A stretch of DNA of 32,968 nt, from positions 1-32,968 of the forward strand of contig NZ_RHOK01000022.1 of assembly GCF_003946175.1 (NCBI RefSeq), in the 5' to 3' direction. This DNA is from Lacticaseibacillus suibinensis. Its GTDB lineage: Bacteria; Bacillota; Bacilli; Lactobacillales; Lactobacillaceae. Position numbers and translations under genes: made by a program. Under the pieces are notes generated by a model. The model saw nothing but the letters and a program-made list of their open reading frames with translations, had not been told where the DNA came from and searched no databases. This document shows, in pieces, positions 1 to 8,388 of this stretch. The stretch's first letter is position 1, and each line of letters begins with the position of its first letter.

Positions 1-29
1 GGAAAACGCTGCGTTTAATCAAGGGCAGC

Positions 30-210
30 GAATGAGGTATACCCACTACATCGTCATTATGGCCGTGTCCCGCCAGGGTATAGCCTGATGAATAATCTTG
101 GATATGGTCAGACTGGAATCAAATCTGTTTCATCAGGGTGTACCTTGAACTTACACTTTGAATCGGCTATTCTAAGGGAATAACAGGTGTAAAAACTGGA
201 TGTAAAGGTG
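30..210. other. Possible recombination (res-like) site upstream of the recombinase
   Basis: The 200 bases before the recombinase gene hold no convincing gene. They contain several short imperfect inverted repeats: gtataccc near 37 against gggtatag near 77, GTGTA at 139 against TACAC at 152, and a second GTGTA at 187. Serine resolvases of the Tn3 type commonly act at such repeats next to their own gene. The repeats are short and the assignment is tentative. Confidence 0.25.
145..173 (+). promoter_or_regulatory. Promoter of the serine recombinase gene
   Basis: A -35 box TTGAAC (145-150) and a -10 box TATTCT (168-173) are separated by exactly 17 bases, placing a start of transcription near 180, about 40 bases upstream of the recombinase ATG. 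Short inverted GTGTA/TACAC elements (139-155) overlap the promoter. This is the usual arrangement when a resolvase represses its own gene by binding its recombination site, but the binding is an inference. Confidence 0.6.
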
Positions 211-219
211 GCGTCATTG

Positions 220-831
220 ATGACAAAAGTTGGATATGCGCGAGTAAGCACCCGCGAACAGAACCTGGATCGGCAGCTGTCAGCGCTAAAAAATGCTGGC
301 TGCACTCGCATCTTTCAAGAAAAAAAGTCTGGGGTAACGTTGGAACGGCCTGAGTTAGCCGCGATGCTTAATTATATTCATGACGATGATGAGGTCGTAG
401 TGGTCGCGCTCGATCGACTCGGCCGAAGCGCGGCGGATCTCACCGAAACCATCAACACCATTGGTCAACAAGGCGCGACCCTGAACGTACTGAACTTGCC
501 AACGTTTGCAGAAGTGCCCAACAGGGCCATGCGGACGATGCTCACAAATCTAACCCTTGAGATCTACAAGTACATCGCGCAAGAAGAGCGCGAAGCGATC
601 CACGAACGTCAAGCCGCCGGTATTATTGAAGCTAAGCGGCGTGGAGTCTACAAAGGTGGTGCCATTCAATATGCACCGGACTCTCCAGACAAACATCGAC
701 GCTATATCTATAGCCAAGCCATCACTATGCTCAAGGACGGCACACAATCCAAAGCCCAGATTGCACGCACGCTTGGCATCAGCAGACCAACACTCTATCG
801 GATTGCGGGAGAAATCTCTGGTACACACTAG
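220..831 (+). CDS. Serine recombinase (resolvase/invertase family)
   Basis: A 203-residue site-specific recombinase that would cut and rejoin DNA through a phosphoserine link, typically resolving plasmid dimers or cointegrates or inverting a segment. The N-terminus reads VGYARVSTREQNLDRQ, with the catalytic Ser at residue 10 in the YARVST motif. The conserved DRLGRSAADL stretch follows near residue 65, and a C-terminal helix-turn-helix (AQIARTLGISRPTLYRI) lies near residues 175-195. Length matches the small Tn3/Hin resolvase class. The ATG at 220 is chosen because AAAGGTGG lies 9 bases upstream; a GTG at 208 is in frame but overlaps that site. The gene stands alone with its own promoter, and its G+C content resembles the transfer genes rather than the AT-rich ATPase gene downstream. 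Such genes are common on lactic acid bacterial plasmids. Family is certain; the exact role is not. Confidence 0.93.
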   Translation: MTKVGYARVSTREQNLDRQLSALKNAGCTRIFQEKKSGVTLERPELAAMLNYIHDDDEVVVVALDRLGRSAADLTETINTIGQQGATLNVLNLPTFAEVPNRAMRTMLTNLTLEIYKYIAQEEREAIHERQAAGIIEAKRRGVYKGGAIQYAPDSPDKHRRYIYSQAITMLKDGTQSKAQIARTLGISRPTLYRIAGEISGTH

Positions 832-900
832 TAGTGCTTTAGAGACCAAAGGTTAGTTCTATCTTAGATCGTTCGCATAAGGTTATAATAGCCACGAGAC

Positions 901-1287
901 CTGACCTTCTTTCTGAACCCGAATTGTCAAATCATCGTAAAAGTACCGAACTATCACGCCGACACATGCCTAGCTGCACTCCAAGCAACGATTGACGATT
1001 ATGGTGCCCGTGAGTTTGAGACGATTACTTTTGATAACGGATCCGAGTTTGCCCAACTATCCCAGGTTACTGGCACACATATCTACTTTGCCCATCCGAA
1101 TTCGCCATGGGAGCGTGGCTCTAACGAGAACGCAAATGGATTGCTCAGAGAGTTCTTCCCGAAGGGAAAATCGTTGCGCGGCGTTTCACTCATAGATGTT
1201 CAGGCTGTACAGTCGGCACTCAACAGTCGTCCTAGACGGAGCTTGGGTTATCTTCGCCCTTGTGACTACTATCGAAACATGGTTTAA
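901..1287 (+). pseudogene. IS30-family transposase, 3' remnant
   Basis: The frame ending in TAA at 1285-1287 encodes the C-terminal half of an IS30-type DDE transposase. It contains TITFDNGSEFA (second catalytic Asp region, about 1021-1053), then FAHPNSPWERGSNENANGLL with the catalytic Glu in NENANG, and ends LGYLRPCDYYRNMV. The upstream part is missing: similarity fades around 901-925, and the frame has a stop shortly before. About two thirds of the gene and the left inverted repeat are therefore gone. The fragment cannot make a working enzyme but marks past rearrangement at the border of the AT-rich ATPase island. Confidence 0.85.
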
Positions 1288-1371
1288 CCACTAGACCACT
1301 AACAACCATTGGCTATCATTTGTTGCACTTGACTTGAAAACTGAGGTTATTTAAAGAAGGGACTAATCGTT

Positions 1372-2811
1372 GTGGATTTTCAAAATACTGATCTAAAAAA
1401 ATTGTTTGGATCCGTCGCCGCTGAGGATGATGATTCAGAAAAATTGGCAAGTTATTTTTTCAAAAACAGCTTGTATAAAAGAGCCATTACGGATGATAAG
1501 TTAATTATATTAAAGGGATACAAAGGTACTGGGAAATCTGCTTTATTAGCAATGGCTCAAGACTATTTTTATAATAAACAAAAAGTTTGCTTATCGATTA
1601 AGCCAGATGATTTTCCAAATATAAAAGAGGATAACAATGACAATCTAGATCTAATAAGTACATGGAAAACGGACTTAAATAATCTTATAGTAAAGAAAGC
1701 ATACGAGGATTTCTTGGAACAGGAAAAACCCGATATAAAGATTTTTCACGCTATTAACTCAATCAATGAAATGTTTAGTTTGTCTTCGTACATAAAAGGA
1801 AATGATACCCAAATAAAGAGGCAAATAGCTTTAAATTTCAAAAAAAATAAAGAGGTGTATGTGTTTATTGATGACCTTGATAGAGGATGGAATGGTGATA
1901 AGGTCAGTATTCATCGTATTTCATCTCTCATTTCTGCATTGAGGGACCTTTCTAACTCCGAAATAGGTTTAAAATTCAGAGTCTCATTGCGATCTGATAT
2001 GTATAGTCTACTACGTTATGATGATTCCAACTTAGATAAGGTTAGCCAAAATATACTAGATGTTAAATGGACTAGAGATGATCTCTTAAAAATATTAGTT
2101 TTACGTGTTCAACATTTCTTAGGCCATAATATAAACAGTGAAGATGTTGACAAGTTATCCCAAAACGATTTAGAAAGATTGTTAAGTGAAGTAATGGAGC
2201 TAACTTTTTCTGGAACCGGGAAATGGCATAACAAACCTATTCATAATATCTTACTGTCACTTATTCGTGAAAGGCCTCGTGATCTAATCAATCTTTGCAC
2301 TTTGGCAGCAAAAAAAGCAGGGCAGAATAAACACGAATTAATACAAACTAAGGATTGGGAGGCTGTTTTCAGAGAGTACTCAGTAGACAGATTTGAAGAC
2401 ACTATCACTGAACATAGAGATGAATTGGGTTCAGACGGTGTTCAATTGTTATTGAATGGTATGAAAACTACTAGAAGTGAATCTAAATCTGGAAGTTCTC
2501 TCTATTCTAAAGCTGCTATTATTCAAAAGATAAAAAATGTTCTTGGGCAACATGATATTCGAAGAAATGGAGAAGCACTAAAATTATCTGGAGTAGAAGC
2601 CTTAAAATTCTTATATTCAGTTGGATTTGTCATTGCTAGGAAAGATGATAACAATACAGGTTTCATTACACGCATAACTTATGATCAAAACCATAATTTA
2701 ATAGATCAAGATTCTGGGTTTAAATTTGAAATTCATCCTGCATTTAGATGGGCATTAAATTATGATCCCAGTAAGAACCCTCTGGATAATATTGATGACG
2801 AGATATATTAG
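1372..2811 (+). CDS. P-loop ATPase resembling the Sll1717 family
   Basis: A 479-residue soluble protein. It opens LKKLFGSVAAEDD and LASYFFKNSLYKRAI, then has a Walker A motif GYKGTGKS near residues 49-56 and a Walker B/DDLDR motif VFIDDLDRGW near residue 165. This layout resembles the Sll1717-type P-loop ATPases and the wider KAP/STAND class. No nuclease, transmembrane or protease domain is visible; the C-terminal 200 residues look helical. The GTG start is preceded by AAGAAGG 11 bases upstream. The gene is far richer in A+T than anything else here and uses AT-ending codons. It lies between an IS30 remnant and a truncated foreign gene, so it was very probably acquired recently and from another source. 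Related ATPases occur in defence islands, but no partner gene is visible. A defence role is inference. Confidence 0.6.
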   Translation: MDFQNTDLKKLFGSVAAEDDDSEKLASYFFKNSLYKRAITDDKLIILKGYKGTGKSALLAMAQDYFYNKQKVCLSIKPDDFPNIKEDNNDNLDLISTWKTDLNNLIVKKAYEDFLEQEKPDIKIFHAINSINEMFSLSSYIKGNDTQIKRQIALNFKKNKEVYVFIDDLDRGWNGDKVSIHRISSLISALRDLSNSEIGLKFRVSLRSDMYSLLRYDDSNLDKVSQNILDVKWTRDDLLKILVLRVQHFLGHNINSEDVDKLSQNDLERLLSEVMELTFSGTGKWHNKPIHNILLSLIRERPRDLINLCTLAAKKAGQNKHELIQTKDWEAVFREYSVDRFEDTITEHRDELGSDGVQLLLNGMKTTRSESKSGSSLYSKAAIIQKIKNVLGQHDIRRNGEALKLSGVEALKFLYSVGFVIARKDDNNTGFITRITYDQNHNLIDQDSGFKFEIHPAFRWALNYDPSKNPLDNIDDEIY

Positions 2812-2869
2812 GATTTTTTAATTATCTCTATTCGTAATTGATGTTCAACTCTTAAAAGTGAGTAAGTGA

Positions 2870-3085
2870 CTCCTAGATTGCAATAATAAAGTTACCCCTG
2901 AATTTTCAAAGGGTAATCGCGATTGGTACGTAGCTGCCTTACTTTCAAACGAGCTTGGTGTCAATCACGCCAAGGCCAGTGCACAACAGAACCTAGCCAT
3001 TTCACGATTGACCAGTGCGATTGCCGCCGGTGAGGTTGAACTACTCAACCCGGCGCTCAAAACGGCATTCACAGAGCACGTATAA
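2870..3085 (+). pseudogene. 3' remnant of an unidentified gene
   Basis: An open frame without any start codon runs from after a stop at 2867-2869 to TAA at 3083. From about 2891 it reads KVTPEFSKGNRDWYVAALL and then a smooth alanine-rich helical sequence ending KTAFTEHV. The G+C content and codon use are those of the surrounding transfer genes and unlike the AT-rich ATPase gene just upstream. A strong terminator follows immediately. It is best read as the tail of a native gene whose front was lost when the ATPase block arrived. I do not recognise the protein. Confidence 0.45.
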
Positions 3086-3091
3086 TCAGGA

Positions 3092-3118
3092 GGCCACCTC
3101 ACCCGAGGTGGCCTTTTT
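3092..3118 (+). terminator. Rho-independent terminator
   Basis: A perfect 9-bp stem, GGCCACCTC (3092-3100) with GAGGTGGCC (3105-3113), has a 4-base loop and is followed by TTTTT. It lies 7 bases after the stop of the truncated gene, supporting the idea that this was once a native gene end. Confidence 0.9.
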
Positions 3119-3234
3119 GGCCCCGAGGTAGCCGCCGCGTGGGCAGAAGGCTAAGAGCTAGCGGCCGTGCCGACCGCATTTGGCGGCGGCATGAATCGGG
3201 AAGACCACCCGATCCAAAATACAGTAGGAGAAGG

Positions 3235-3276
3235 CAAAAGAAAAGGCCCACCACCGCCACTGGCGATGATAGGCCT
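3235..3276 (-). terminator. Probable terminator of the AbiE operon
   Basis: Read on the minus strand, GGCCT plus TCATCGCC pairs, with G-T wobbles, against GGCGGTGG plus GGGCC, followed by TTTTCTTTT. It starts about 10 bases after the AbiEii stop codon. The stem is imperfect but the U-rich tail is clear. Confidence 0.55.
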
Positions 3277-3284
3277 ATACGAAT

Positions 3285-4214
3285 CTAACGTTCTCGTTCA
3301 TCTCTACTGCGGAACCGCGAGCGGTTCGGTTGCTGTGCTGCTTTAGCGTGGTCAATGGCTTCAGAAAGTGAACGTTGCGGCGCTTGACCGATCACTTCAT
3401 AGGTACTGTACACTGCCTTGAGCGCGGTTTCTATAGTTGTACCAGCAGCATATGGATGAGACATTTGAAACCTGGCCCACCTATCTCGTACCAATGAGCT
3501 ACTTTCCAAATCTGATAGGTGCTGCATAACTTCCTTTTCAGTGTCAATATCGAGCTGCTTGGCGTGAGCCGTTCTTTGGAAAGCCATTGCTGCCTTCTGA
3601 ATATCAATGTCCTTAGAATTAAATGTGCTGAAATGTACAACGTCGAGCACGTCTTTCGCACGAAACCGGGTATCAGTACGTTGCAACGTAGCGACCTCTT
3701 TGTCGGCCAAGATCTGTTCGAGCGGATAACCCCACATGTCAAAGCCGGTACCATCACGAAGCACGCTTTCGTGATGTAGCATTCTTGGTGCCGGTAGGAT
3801 CAAGTCGCCTGTAGAAACGTCCAGCCTAACAACGTCATGAGCCTCACGGTACTCTACGTCGAACATAAACCGCAAACCTGGATAGTCGTTGTCTTCCATT
3901 ATTGGCTTGGCCTGGCGAACGGTGAAAGCAACCTCATCATTAGCATCACGAAAAACATTTTCAAAAATTTGTGCTGTGACTTTCTCATCCAATTTGTGAT
4001 TGTTCAGGGTTGTATCAAGATCCTGCGTCATACGATTTTCCCAGCCCCATACAGACGCGAGCTCAAAACCACCTTTGACGATAAAGTCGTCTTTGTATTT
4101 ACTCTGGCTAACCTGCATCATCAGGTGTTCCAGGTAAAACATTTTCTGTGCAGCTTGTTTGTCAACATTTGCCTCATTCGCAACGTTGTTGAGCCGCTGA
4201 AATAGATTGCTCAC
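3285..4214 (-). CDS. abiEii: AbiEii-type nucleotidyltransferase toxin
   Basis: A 309-residue member of the DUF1814/AbiEii nucleotidyltransferase family, the toxin half of the type IV AbiE toxin-antitoxin and abortive-infection system. Family members transfer nucleotides to a cellular target and arrest growth. The signature is visible near residues 45-70: FIVKGGFELASVWGW followed by RMTQDLDTTLN, the GG...DLDT nucleotidyltransferase motif. The predicted start is GTG, sharing its G with the TAG stop of the AbiEi gene (TAGTG), so the two are translationally coupled, antitoxin first as usual. A highly charged tail (RFRSRDERER) ends the protein. The pair lies at the distal end of the conjugation region and probably stabilises the element or blocks phage. 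Residue-level activity is untested. Confidence 0.88.
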   Translation of the reverse strand: MSNLFQRLNNVANEANVDKQAAQKMFYLEHLMMQVSQSKYKDDFIVKGGFELASVWGWENRMTQDLDTTLNNHKLDEKVTAQIFENVFRDANDEVAFTVRQAKPIMEDNDYPGLRFMFDVEYREAHDVVRLDVSTGDLILPAPRMLHHESVLRDGTGFDMWGYPLEQILADKEVATLQRTDTRFRAKDVLDVVHFSTFNSKDIDIQKAAMAFQRTAHAKQLDIDTEKEVMQHLSDLESSSLVRDRWARFQMSHPYAAGTTIETALKAVYSTYEVIGQAPQRSLSEAIDHAKAAQQPNRSRFRSRDERER

Positions 4215-4795
4215 TAAACCAGTACCTCCAATGCGTAATCGATAGTCGAGTTTGGGTATAGTTGATTTTTTAAGTGCATCATTTCACGGTCAGTCTTGCT
4301 GGTACGGTAGCGGTCCATATATTCCTTGAGCGCTTCAAGCCGAACTGCACTATCGATATGCGGATCATCCCAAATGTCGAGTAGCGATCGAACCGGGGAG
4401 TAGACCTTAACCGTGGCCCCACTTGTGGTCTTCACTTCTGAAAGACCAAGGTGTAGCCGATCAAGGCGCTGCCGAAATGGTTTAACCTGATGGTTCGCCA
4501 AGTTCTTATTGTTGTAGCCGTTCGGGAAGGCCATATCAATATGTTTAGGTAGTTCATCAGTCATGTCATACAAAGCCAGTGCTGACATTTTTGCAAAAAT
4601 ACCGTTTGGGTAAACTAGGGCAATCATCGCATAAATGTCATACGGCATACCAGCACGCGCATAAATTCCGCGCGCCATTTTTGTGATGACACCTTCAGCA
4701 AGCGCTGCTTGTAACTCTCGCTTCGTGAGGCCTGACTCGTAGGCCATACGCGTTGTGAACATACCTTTACTTAAAACAAAGTCTAATGGTTGCAT
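4214..4795 (-). CDS. abiEi: AbiEi-type antitoxin
   Basis: A 193-residue AbiEi-family antitoxin, a transcriptional repressor that normally controls its own operon and counters AbiEii. The N-terminal winged-helix part reads DFVLSKGMFTTRMAYESGLT, then ITKMARGIYAR, and the C-terminal part contains YSPVRSLLDIWDD. The ATG at 4795 is chosen because GGGAGGG sits 7 bases upstream and a promoter lies just beyond. A longer frame reaching 4933 would run through that promoter and overlap the TOPRIM gene, and has no ribosome site. Type IV antitoxins usually bind inverted repeats at their own promoter. Confidence 0.88.
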   Translation of the reverse strand: MQPLDFVLSKGMFTTRMAYESGLTKRELQAALAEGVITKMARGIYARAGMPYDIYAMIALVYPNGIFAKMSALALYDMTDELPKHIDMAFPNGYNNKNLANHQVKPFRQRLDRLHLGLSEVKTTSGATVKVYSPVRSLLDIWDDPHIDSAVRLEALKEYMDRYRTSKTDREMMHLKNQLYPNSTIDYALEVLV

Positions 4796-4814
4796 TCTTG
4801 TCCCTCCCGCACAC

Positions 4815-4823
4815 ATTATACCA
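4815..4823 (-). promoter_or_regulatory. Extended -10 promoter of the AbiE operon
   Basis: On the minus strand TGGTATAAT forms an extended -10 element (TGn plus a perfect TATAAT). Transcription would start about 7 bases before the ribosome site, giving a very short leader. A possible weak -35 (TTTGTC) lies too far upstream for ideal spacing, consistent with reliance on the extended -10. This separates AbiE expression from the conjugation operon. Confidence 0.7.
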
Positions 4824-4862
4824 TGTATTTGTGTGTTAAAGGGACAAACGCCAGCGTTTACC

Positions 4863-6590
4863 TTATCTACTCTGCTGATGGCTGTGAAGCTCACGTTGCT
4901 CAACAGGATGCTGCTGCACAACAGCTTTAGCATTCACTATCGTCTTTCCTAATGGTGCCTTACTCACAGCTTTCGCAATATCATTCCAATCCTTCGCCGG
5001 ATGCTCCACAAGCTGGTAGTTACCACGCTCATAGGTTTCTTGACGGGAAGCAAACTCATCTGACACCACCGCCGCCCAGGCTGACGGCTTAGCATCTATC
5101 ACAGTCACCCCAATGGTCTTCAAACTCTCCTTATCCGCTTCAGGTGTGAGGCTCTTGGCCAAGGCTTGATAGTACGTCTTAGGCGCGACGTTGCCAGTGT
5201 CAAAGTTAGCCATCTCCTTTGCTGCGGCCGCAAGTTGCGGCCACGCGATACCATGCTGCTTTGCAGCAACCTGGATCAAGGCAAAATCCGCGGCCGGGAT
5301 CTGACTATCAGTCGCGATTAACTTAACCAGTGGCACCTGGTCTGAATACGCGCGAGACTCGTGGAACTTCGCGAACTCATGATAGAACTTCTGCCCGGCC
5401 TGGTCGTTATCAGTACCGATACCGATTTTCTCGGGAAGGTGACCTGTTTGCCTGTAGAAATATCCCAGCGCCTGAATGGCTGACTCCTGCTTGACTCCAT
5501 CCATTGAGAATAGCATTGAGTCTGTAACCCGTGGATTAACAGTCATGAAGCTCAGAGCGTCGATGGGTGACTCAAAAATCATCAGCTTGCGCGGCTTGCC
5601 GACTGTAAAATTGAAGCCGAAATCCTTTTCCGAATTTTTGGCAATTTTCTTCACCGCGCCGTGCTTGCCGTACTTTTCTCGGTCTGTTGAGGTCCCTTGG
5701 ATCGTCGCACCTACCTTCTGCCCGGCTTGTTTCCAAACAAAAATAGCCCGTCCATACTCGTCTTGTTGGATCAGGCCGACTTTGTGCAGTTTATCGATCA
5801 GCTGCGGGTGCAGCTTCCGTACATTAACCAGGTAATCTCTAGCCTTATTAAAGTCTGTAGAATCCTTCAGATAGTAACTAAATGGATTCCGTTTTTCCTC
5901 CTTGACCTCAACATGCGCTAGGTCCCCGTGCGCCAGTGTTATGACTGCCGACTTAAAGTTATCCGGGCCGACCACCTTCTGCATGAACGCGATTGCGTCA
6001 CCACCAAGGTTCTGACTGTTCCATCGCCAGAGGTTCGCTTTGATGTCTACTACCAGCGAGTCATGCTCTGCCCAATGATAATACTTACCACCATCTGAAA
6101 TTAGCTGTACGCCATTCTGCGTCGCGATGTCCAGAATCGATGTCTGCTTGGCCTTGGTAATCATAGCAGTGGTAATCTTCCCGTTTGCTGAGCGCTCTTG
6201 CGAGTGTTCCGTGGATGATTGCCAGACGACCCGGTAGTGGCCCTCACCTCGCGAGAAAGGTAACTCCCCAACCACTTTATCTAATTTCCAGTCCTCAGGC
6301 GTCTTGCCAATGATGTCAACGTGGCTTTGCGGCGCGCCGCTCGGGAGAAAGCTGGTAAGCTGCCAACTATGGCTTCCCCTGGCGCTTGGTGTTAGTGTCT
6401 TGAAAAGCGTGGACTCACCATCCTTGTCAACCCGTTCAACCTTCATGGATTGCCCCGGATGAGCGATTAATTGTTCCTTCCACCAGGTCCTCGCTGCCTC
6501 TCCTTGCTGCCTAACTTCATCAAAGTTTCCAACCGCCGGCTGAGCCACACCGGGAACGCTTTCAGCCTCTGGTCGTTTAGTTTCGTCCAT
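4863..6590 (-). CDS. DUF3991/TOPRIM domain protein (primase-like)
   Basis: A 575-residue protein of the DUF3991-TOPRIM type found next to relaxases on Gram-positive conjugative elements and thought to act as a primase-like enzyme on transferred single strands. The middle (about residues 150-215) holds ISDGGKYYHWAEHDSLVVD and LWRWNSQNLGGDAIAFMQ. The TOPRIM core follows, with the acidic residue in MIFESPIDALSF (Glu340) and the metal-binding pair in GIGTDNDQAGQ (Asp394, Asp396). The ATG at 6590 is chosen because AAAGGAGG lies 7 bases upstream. The longer frame to 6641 would begin inside the IS1182 element. The insertion sits only about 28 bases before this start, cutting the gene off from the relaxase operon. 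Its natural promoter is therefore probably lost or blocked. Confidence 0.82.
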   Translation of the reverse strand: MDETKRPEAESVPGVAQPAVGNFDEVRQQGEAARTWWKEQLIAHPGQSMKVERVDKDGESTLFKTLTPSARGSHSWQLTSFLPSGAPQSHVDIIGKTPEDWKLDKVVGELPFSRGEGHYRVVWQSSTEHSQERSANGKITTAMITKAKQTSILDIATQNGVQLISDGGKYYHWAEHDSLVVDIKANLWRWNSQNLGGDAIAFMQKVVGPDNFKSAVITLAHGDLAHVEVKEEKRNPFSYYLKDSTDFNKARDYLVNVRKLHPQLIDKLHKVGLIQQDEYGRAIFVWKQAGQKVGATIQGTSTDREKYGKHGAVKKIAKNSEKDFGFNFTVGKPRKLMIFESPIDALSFMTVNPRVTDSMLFSMDGVKQESAIQALGYFYRQTGHLPEKIGIGTDNDQAGQKFYHEFAKFHESRAYSDQVPLVKLIATDSQIPAADFALIQVAAKQHGIAWPQLAAAAKEMANFDTGNVAPKTYYQALAKSLTPEADKESLKTIGVTVIDAKPSAWAAVVSDEFASRQETYERGNYQLVEHPAKDWNDIAKAVSKAPLGKTIVNAKAVVQQHPVEQRELHSHQQSR

Positions 6591-6645
6591 TGCACTTGCC
6601 TCCTTTGCAAAAAAAAAAGGGGTTGTGACATAACTCCACAATAAG

Positions 6646-6690
6646 ACGCCACCTGAGAAGAATCTTCGGATTTTCGTCAGGTGGCGTTTT
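6646..6690 (+). terminator. Inward-facing hairpin terminator at the IS left end
   Basis: A perfect 11-bp stem, ACGCCACCTGA (6646-6656) with TCAGGTGGCGT (6677-6687), is followed by a short T run. It lies between the left inverted repeat and the transposase gene and would stop + strand transcription entering from outside, the usual protection against impulsive transposase expression. Confidence 0.7.
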
Positions 6691-6702
6691 CGGTATAATA
6701 TT

Positions 6703-6734
6703 AAAAAAAGAGTATCGGTCGCACCCGATACTCT
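6703..6734 (-). terminator. Minus-strand terminator inside the IS
   Basis: Read on the minus strand, AGAGTATCGG pairs perfectly with CCGATACTCT over 10 bp around a 6-base loop, followed by a run of seven T. Transcripts coming from the relaxase operon would end here, before the TOPRIM gene. On the + strand the same hairpin sits in the transposase leader without a T run. Confidence 0.8.
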
Positions 6735-6765
6735 AGGGAAACACCCTCGAAAGGATGTTCAAAAT

Positions 6766-8388
6766 ATGCGTAATCAGTATAACATGAACCAGACCACTTT
6801 GAGTATCGCTACCGAATTTATTCCTGAGCCAGAACACGAGGTTTGCTATATCAACCGCTTGGTAGAGACGATGGATTGTCCTGTCTTTTATCAGACTGGC
6901 CGACCACGGGAGTACGACATTCGAGCGTTAATGAAGTTGGTCCTTTTTTCATACCTTCGAGGCCAGAATACATGCCGGCTGATTGAACGTATGGCCCGTG
7001 AGAACTTATACGCACGCTGGTTGACCAACGAACAAGTCCCGTCCTATCGGACAATTGCGCGCTTTATTGTCTCTGATGAGGCGGAACGGTTAATTGAATC
7101 GAGCTTTGAAACCATGCATGGCTTTCTCGTTGAACACGGACTGATTGATGATTGTGTCTTTATCGACGGCACTAAAATCTTGGCCAATGCGAACAAATAC
7201 AGCTTCGTTTGGAAGAAGAACATCATTCGCTTCGACGAGTTAAATCGAACCAAAGCAGAAGCGTTAATCGAGGAGATTAAGACGAGTGAAGCCGCTGCTT
7301 GGGCAAAGTCATTACCAATGGATTATGATCAGCTTGATTTGACCATTGCCCAGCTTGAAGAACGTGTTGCGCAACTCGACGCAGAAGTTAAGGCAACTAA
7401 GAAAGTTTCGCCAAATCCTGCCAAACAGGCACGCCGCAAGGCTAAGTCCTATCTTCACAAGACTGAACACATACGCAATAAGCGAGACGAATACAGTGCG
7501 GCGCAAGCCGTCTTCGCCGGCCGAAACAGTTTTTCAAAGACGGATCACGATGCCACTTTTATGCGAGTCAAAGAAGATCCAATGATGAACGGTCAACTTA
7601 AGCCTGCGTACAATTTACAAATTGCGACTAGTCGTCAATTTGTCCTCGGTTATCAGCTGTTTCCCAACCCAACAGATACGCGCACACTGATTCCTTTCCT
7701 TGAGACTTTAAGCACGCGTCGCGTGCTGGGAGACTATATTATCGCCGATGCTGGGTACGGTTCAGAATCAAACTATCGTTTTATCGCCGATCACTTGCCT
7801 GAACAGACACCATTAATTCCCTATGGGACAATGCTCAAAGAAAACAGCCGAAAGTGGCGCTCCGATGATCGTAAAGTGATGAATTGGGAGTACCACGACA
7901 AAGATGATTACTATATTGATCCACAAGGTGTTCGGTTCAACTTTCAAAAGTATGTTGCGCGAAAGGACAAGACAGGCTTCACTCGTCAATTCCATCGCTA
8001 TCTAGCCGAAGCCATCGATGAGAACCAGCAACCTATTCCCGCTGCCTTAACCAAAGGCGGGCGGACGCGTTACATCGATGTCAATCCAGAGTGGGAATTC
8101 TTCAAAGCCCAACAACGAGCGAAGCTCACCAGTACAACCGAAGGAAAAATCTATGCCCGACGCAAAATTGATGTTGAATCAGTTTTTGGCCATCTGAAGG
8201 CTTATTTGCACTTCACCAAATTTACCGTTCGAGGCAATATACCAGTTAAAAGACAGATGGGATTCATGTTAATGGCAATGAACTTAGGAAAGGTGGCGAA
8301 GCGGCTGTTCGCTTTGTCGGCTCTTAATCAAATTAAAAGGACCAAGGCCAGAAATCTTCGTGATTTCCGAGTCTTGGTCCTATTTTGA
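6766..8388 (+). CDS. IS1182-family transposase
   Basis: A 540-residue DDE transposase that moves the surrounding element. The N-terminus has YQTGRPREYDIRALMKLVLF, typical of IS1182/IS5-like transposases. FIDGTKILANANKYSFVWKK near residue 125 carries the first catalytic Asp, IIADAGYGSESNYRF near residue 325 the second, and RRKIDVESVFGHLKAYL near residue 465 the Glu. AAAGGA lies 10 bases before the ATG. A TATAAT at 6694-6699 is a likely -10 element. The gene is full length with no frameshift. Its last codons lie inside the right-end hairpin terminator, so coding and termination overlap. Confidence 0.93.
   Translation: MRNQYNMNQTTLSIATEFIPEPEHEVCYINRLVETMDCPVFYQTGRPREYDIRALMKLVLFSYLRGQNTCRLIERMARENLYARWLTNEQVPSYRTIARFIVSDEAERLIESSFETMHGFLVEHGLIDDCVFIDGTKILANANKYSFVWKKNIIRFDELNRTKAEALIEEIKTSEAAAWAKSLPMDYDQLDLTIAQLEERVAQLDAEVKATKKVSPNPAKQARRKAKSYLHKTEHIRNKRDEYSAAQAVFAGRNSFSKTDHDATFMRVKEDPMMNGQLKPAYNLQIATSRQFVLGYQLFPNPTDTRTLIPFLETLSTRRVLGDYIIADAGYGSESNYRFIADHLPEQTPLIPYGTMLKENSRKWRSDDRKVMNWEYHDKDDYYIDPQGVRFNFQKYVARKDKTGFTRQFHRYLAEAIDENQQPIPAALTKGGRTRYIDVNPEWEFFKAQQRAKLTSTTEGKIYARRKIDVESVFGHLKAYLHFTKFTVRGNIPVKRQMGFMLMAMNLGKVAKRLFALSALNQIKRTKARNLRDFRVLVLF
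8338..8386. terminator. Bidirectional terminator at the IS right end
   Basis: AGGACCAAG (8338-8346) pairs with CTTGGTCCT (8373-8381), with a further inner GAAATC/GATTTC stem. On the + strand it is followed by ATTTTG at the transposase stop codon. On the minus strand it is followed by TTTTAATTT. It would end transposase transcripts and also hinder transcription arriving from the relaxase gene. Confidence 0.75.

Noticed and set aside
4796-4933. An N-terminal extension of AbiEi by 46 residues.
   Set aside because: It covers the AbiE promoter, overlaps the TOPRIM gene and lacks a ribosome site.
6591-6641. A longer TOPRIM protein start (MWSYVTTPFFF...).
   Set aside because: The extra residues come from the IS1182 end; the ATG at 6590 has an ideal ribosome site.
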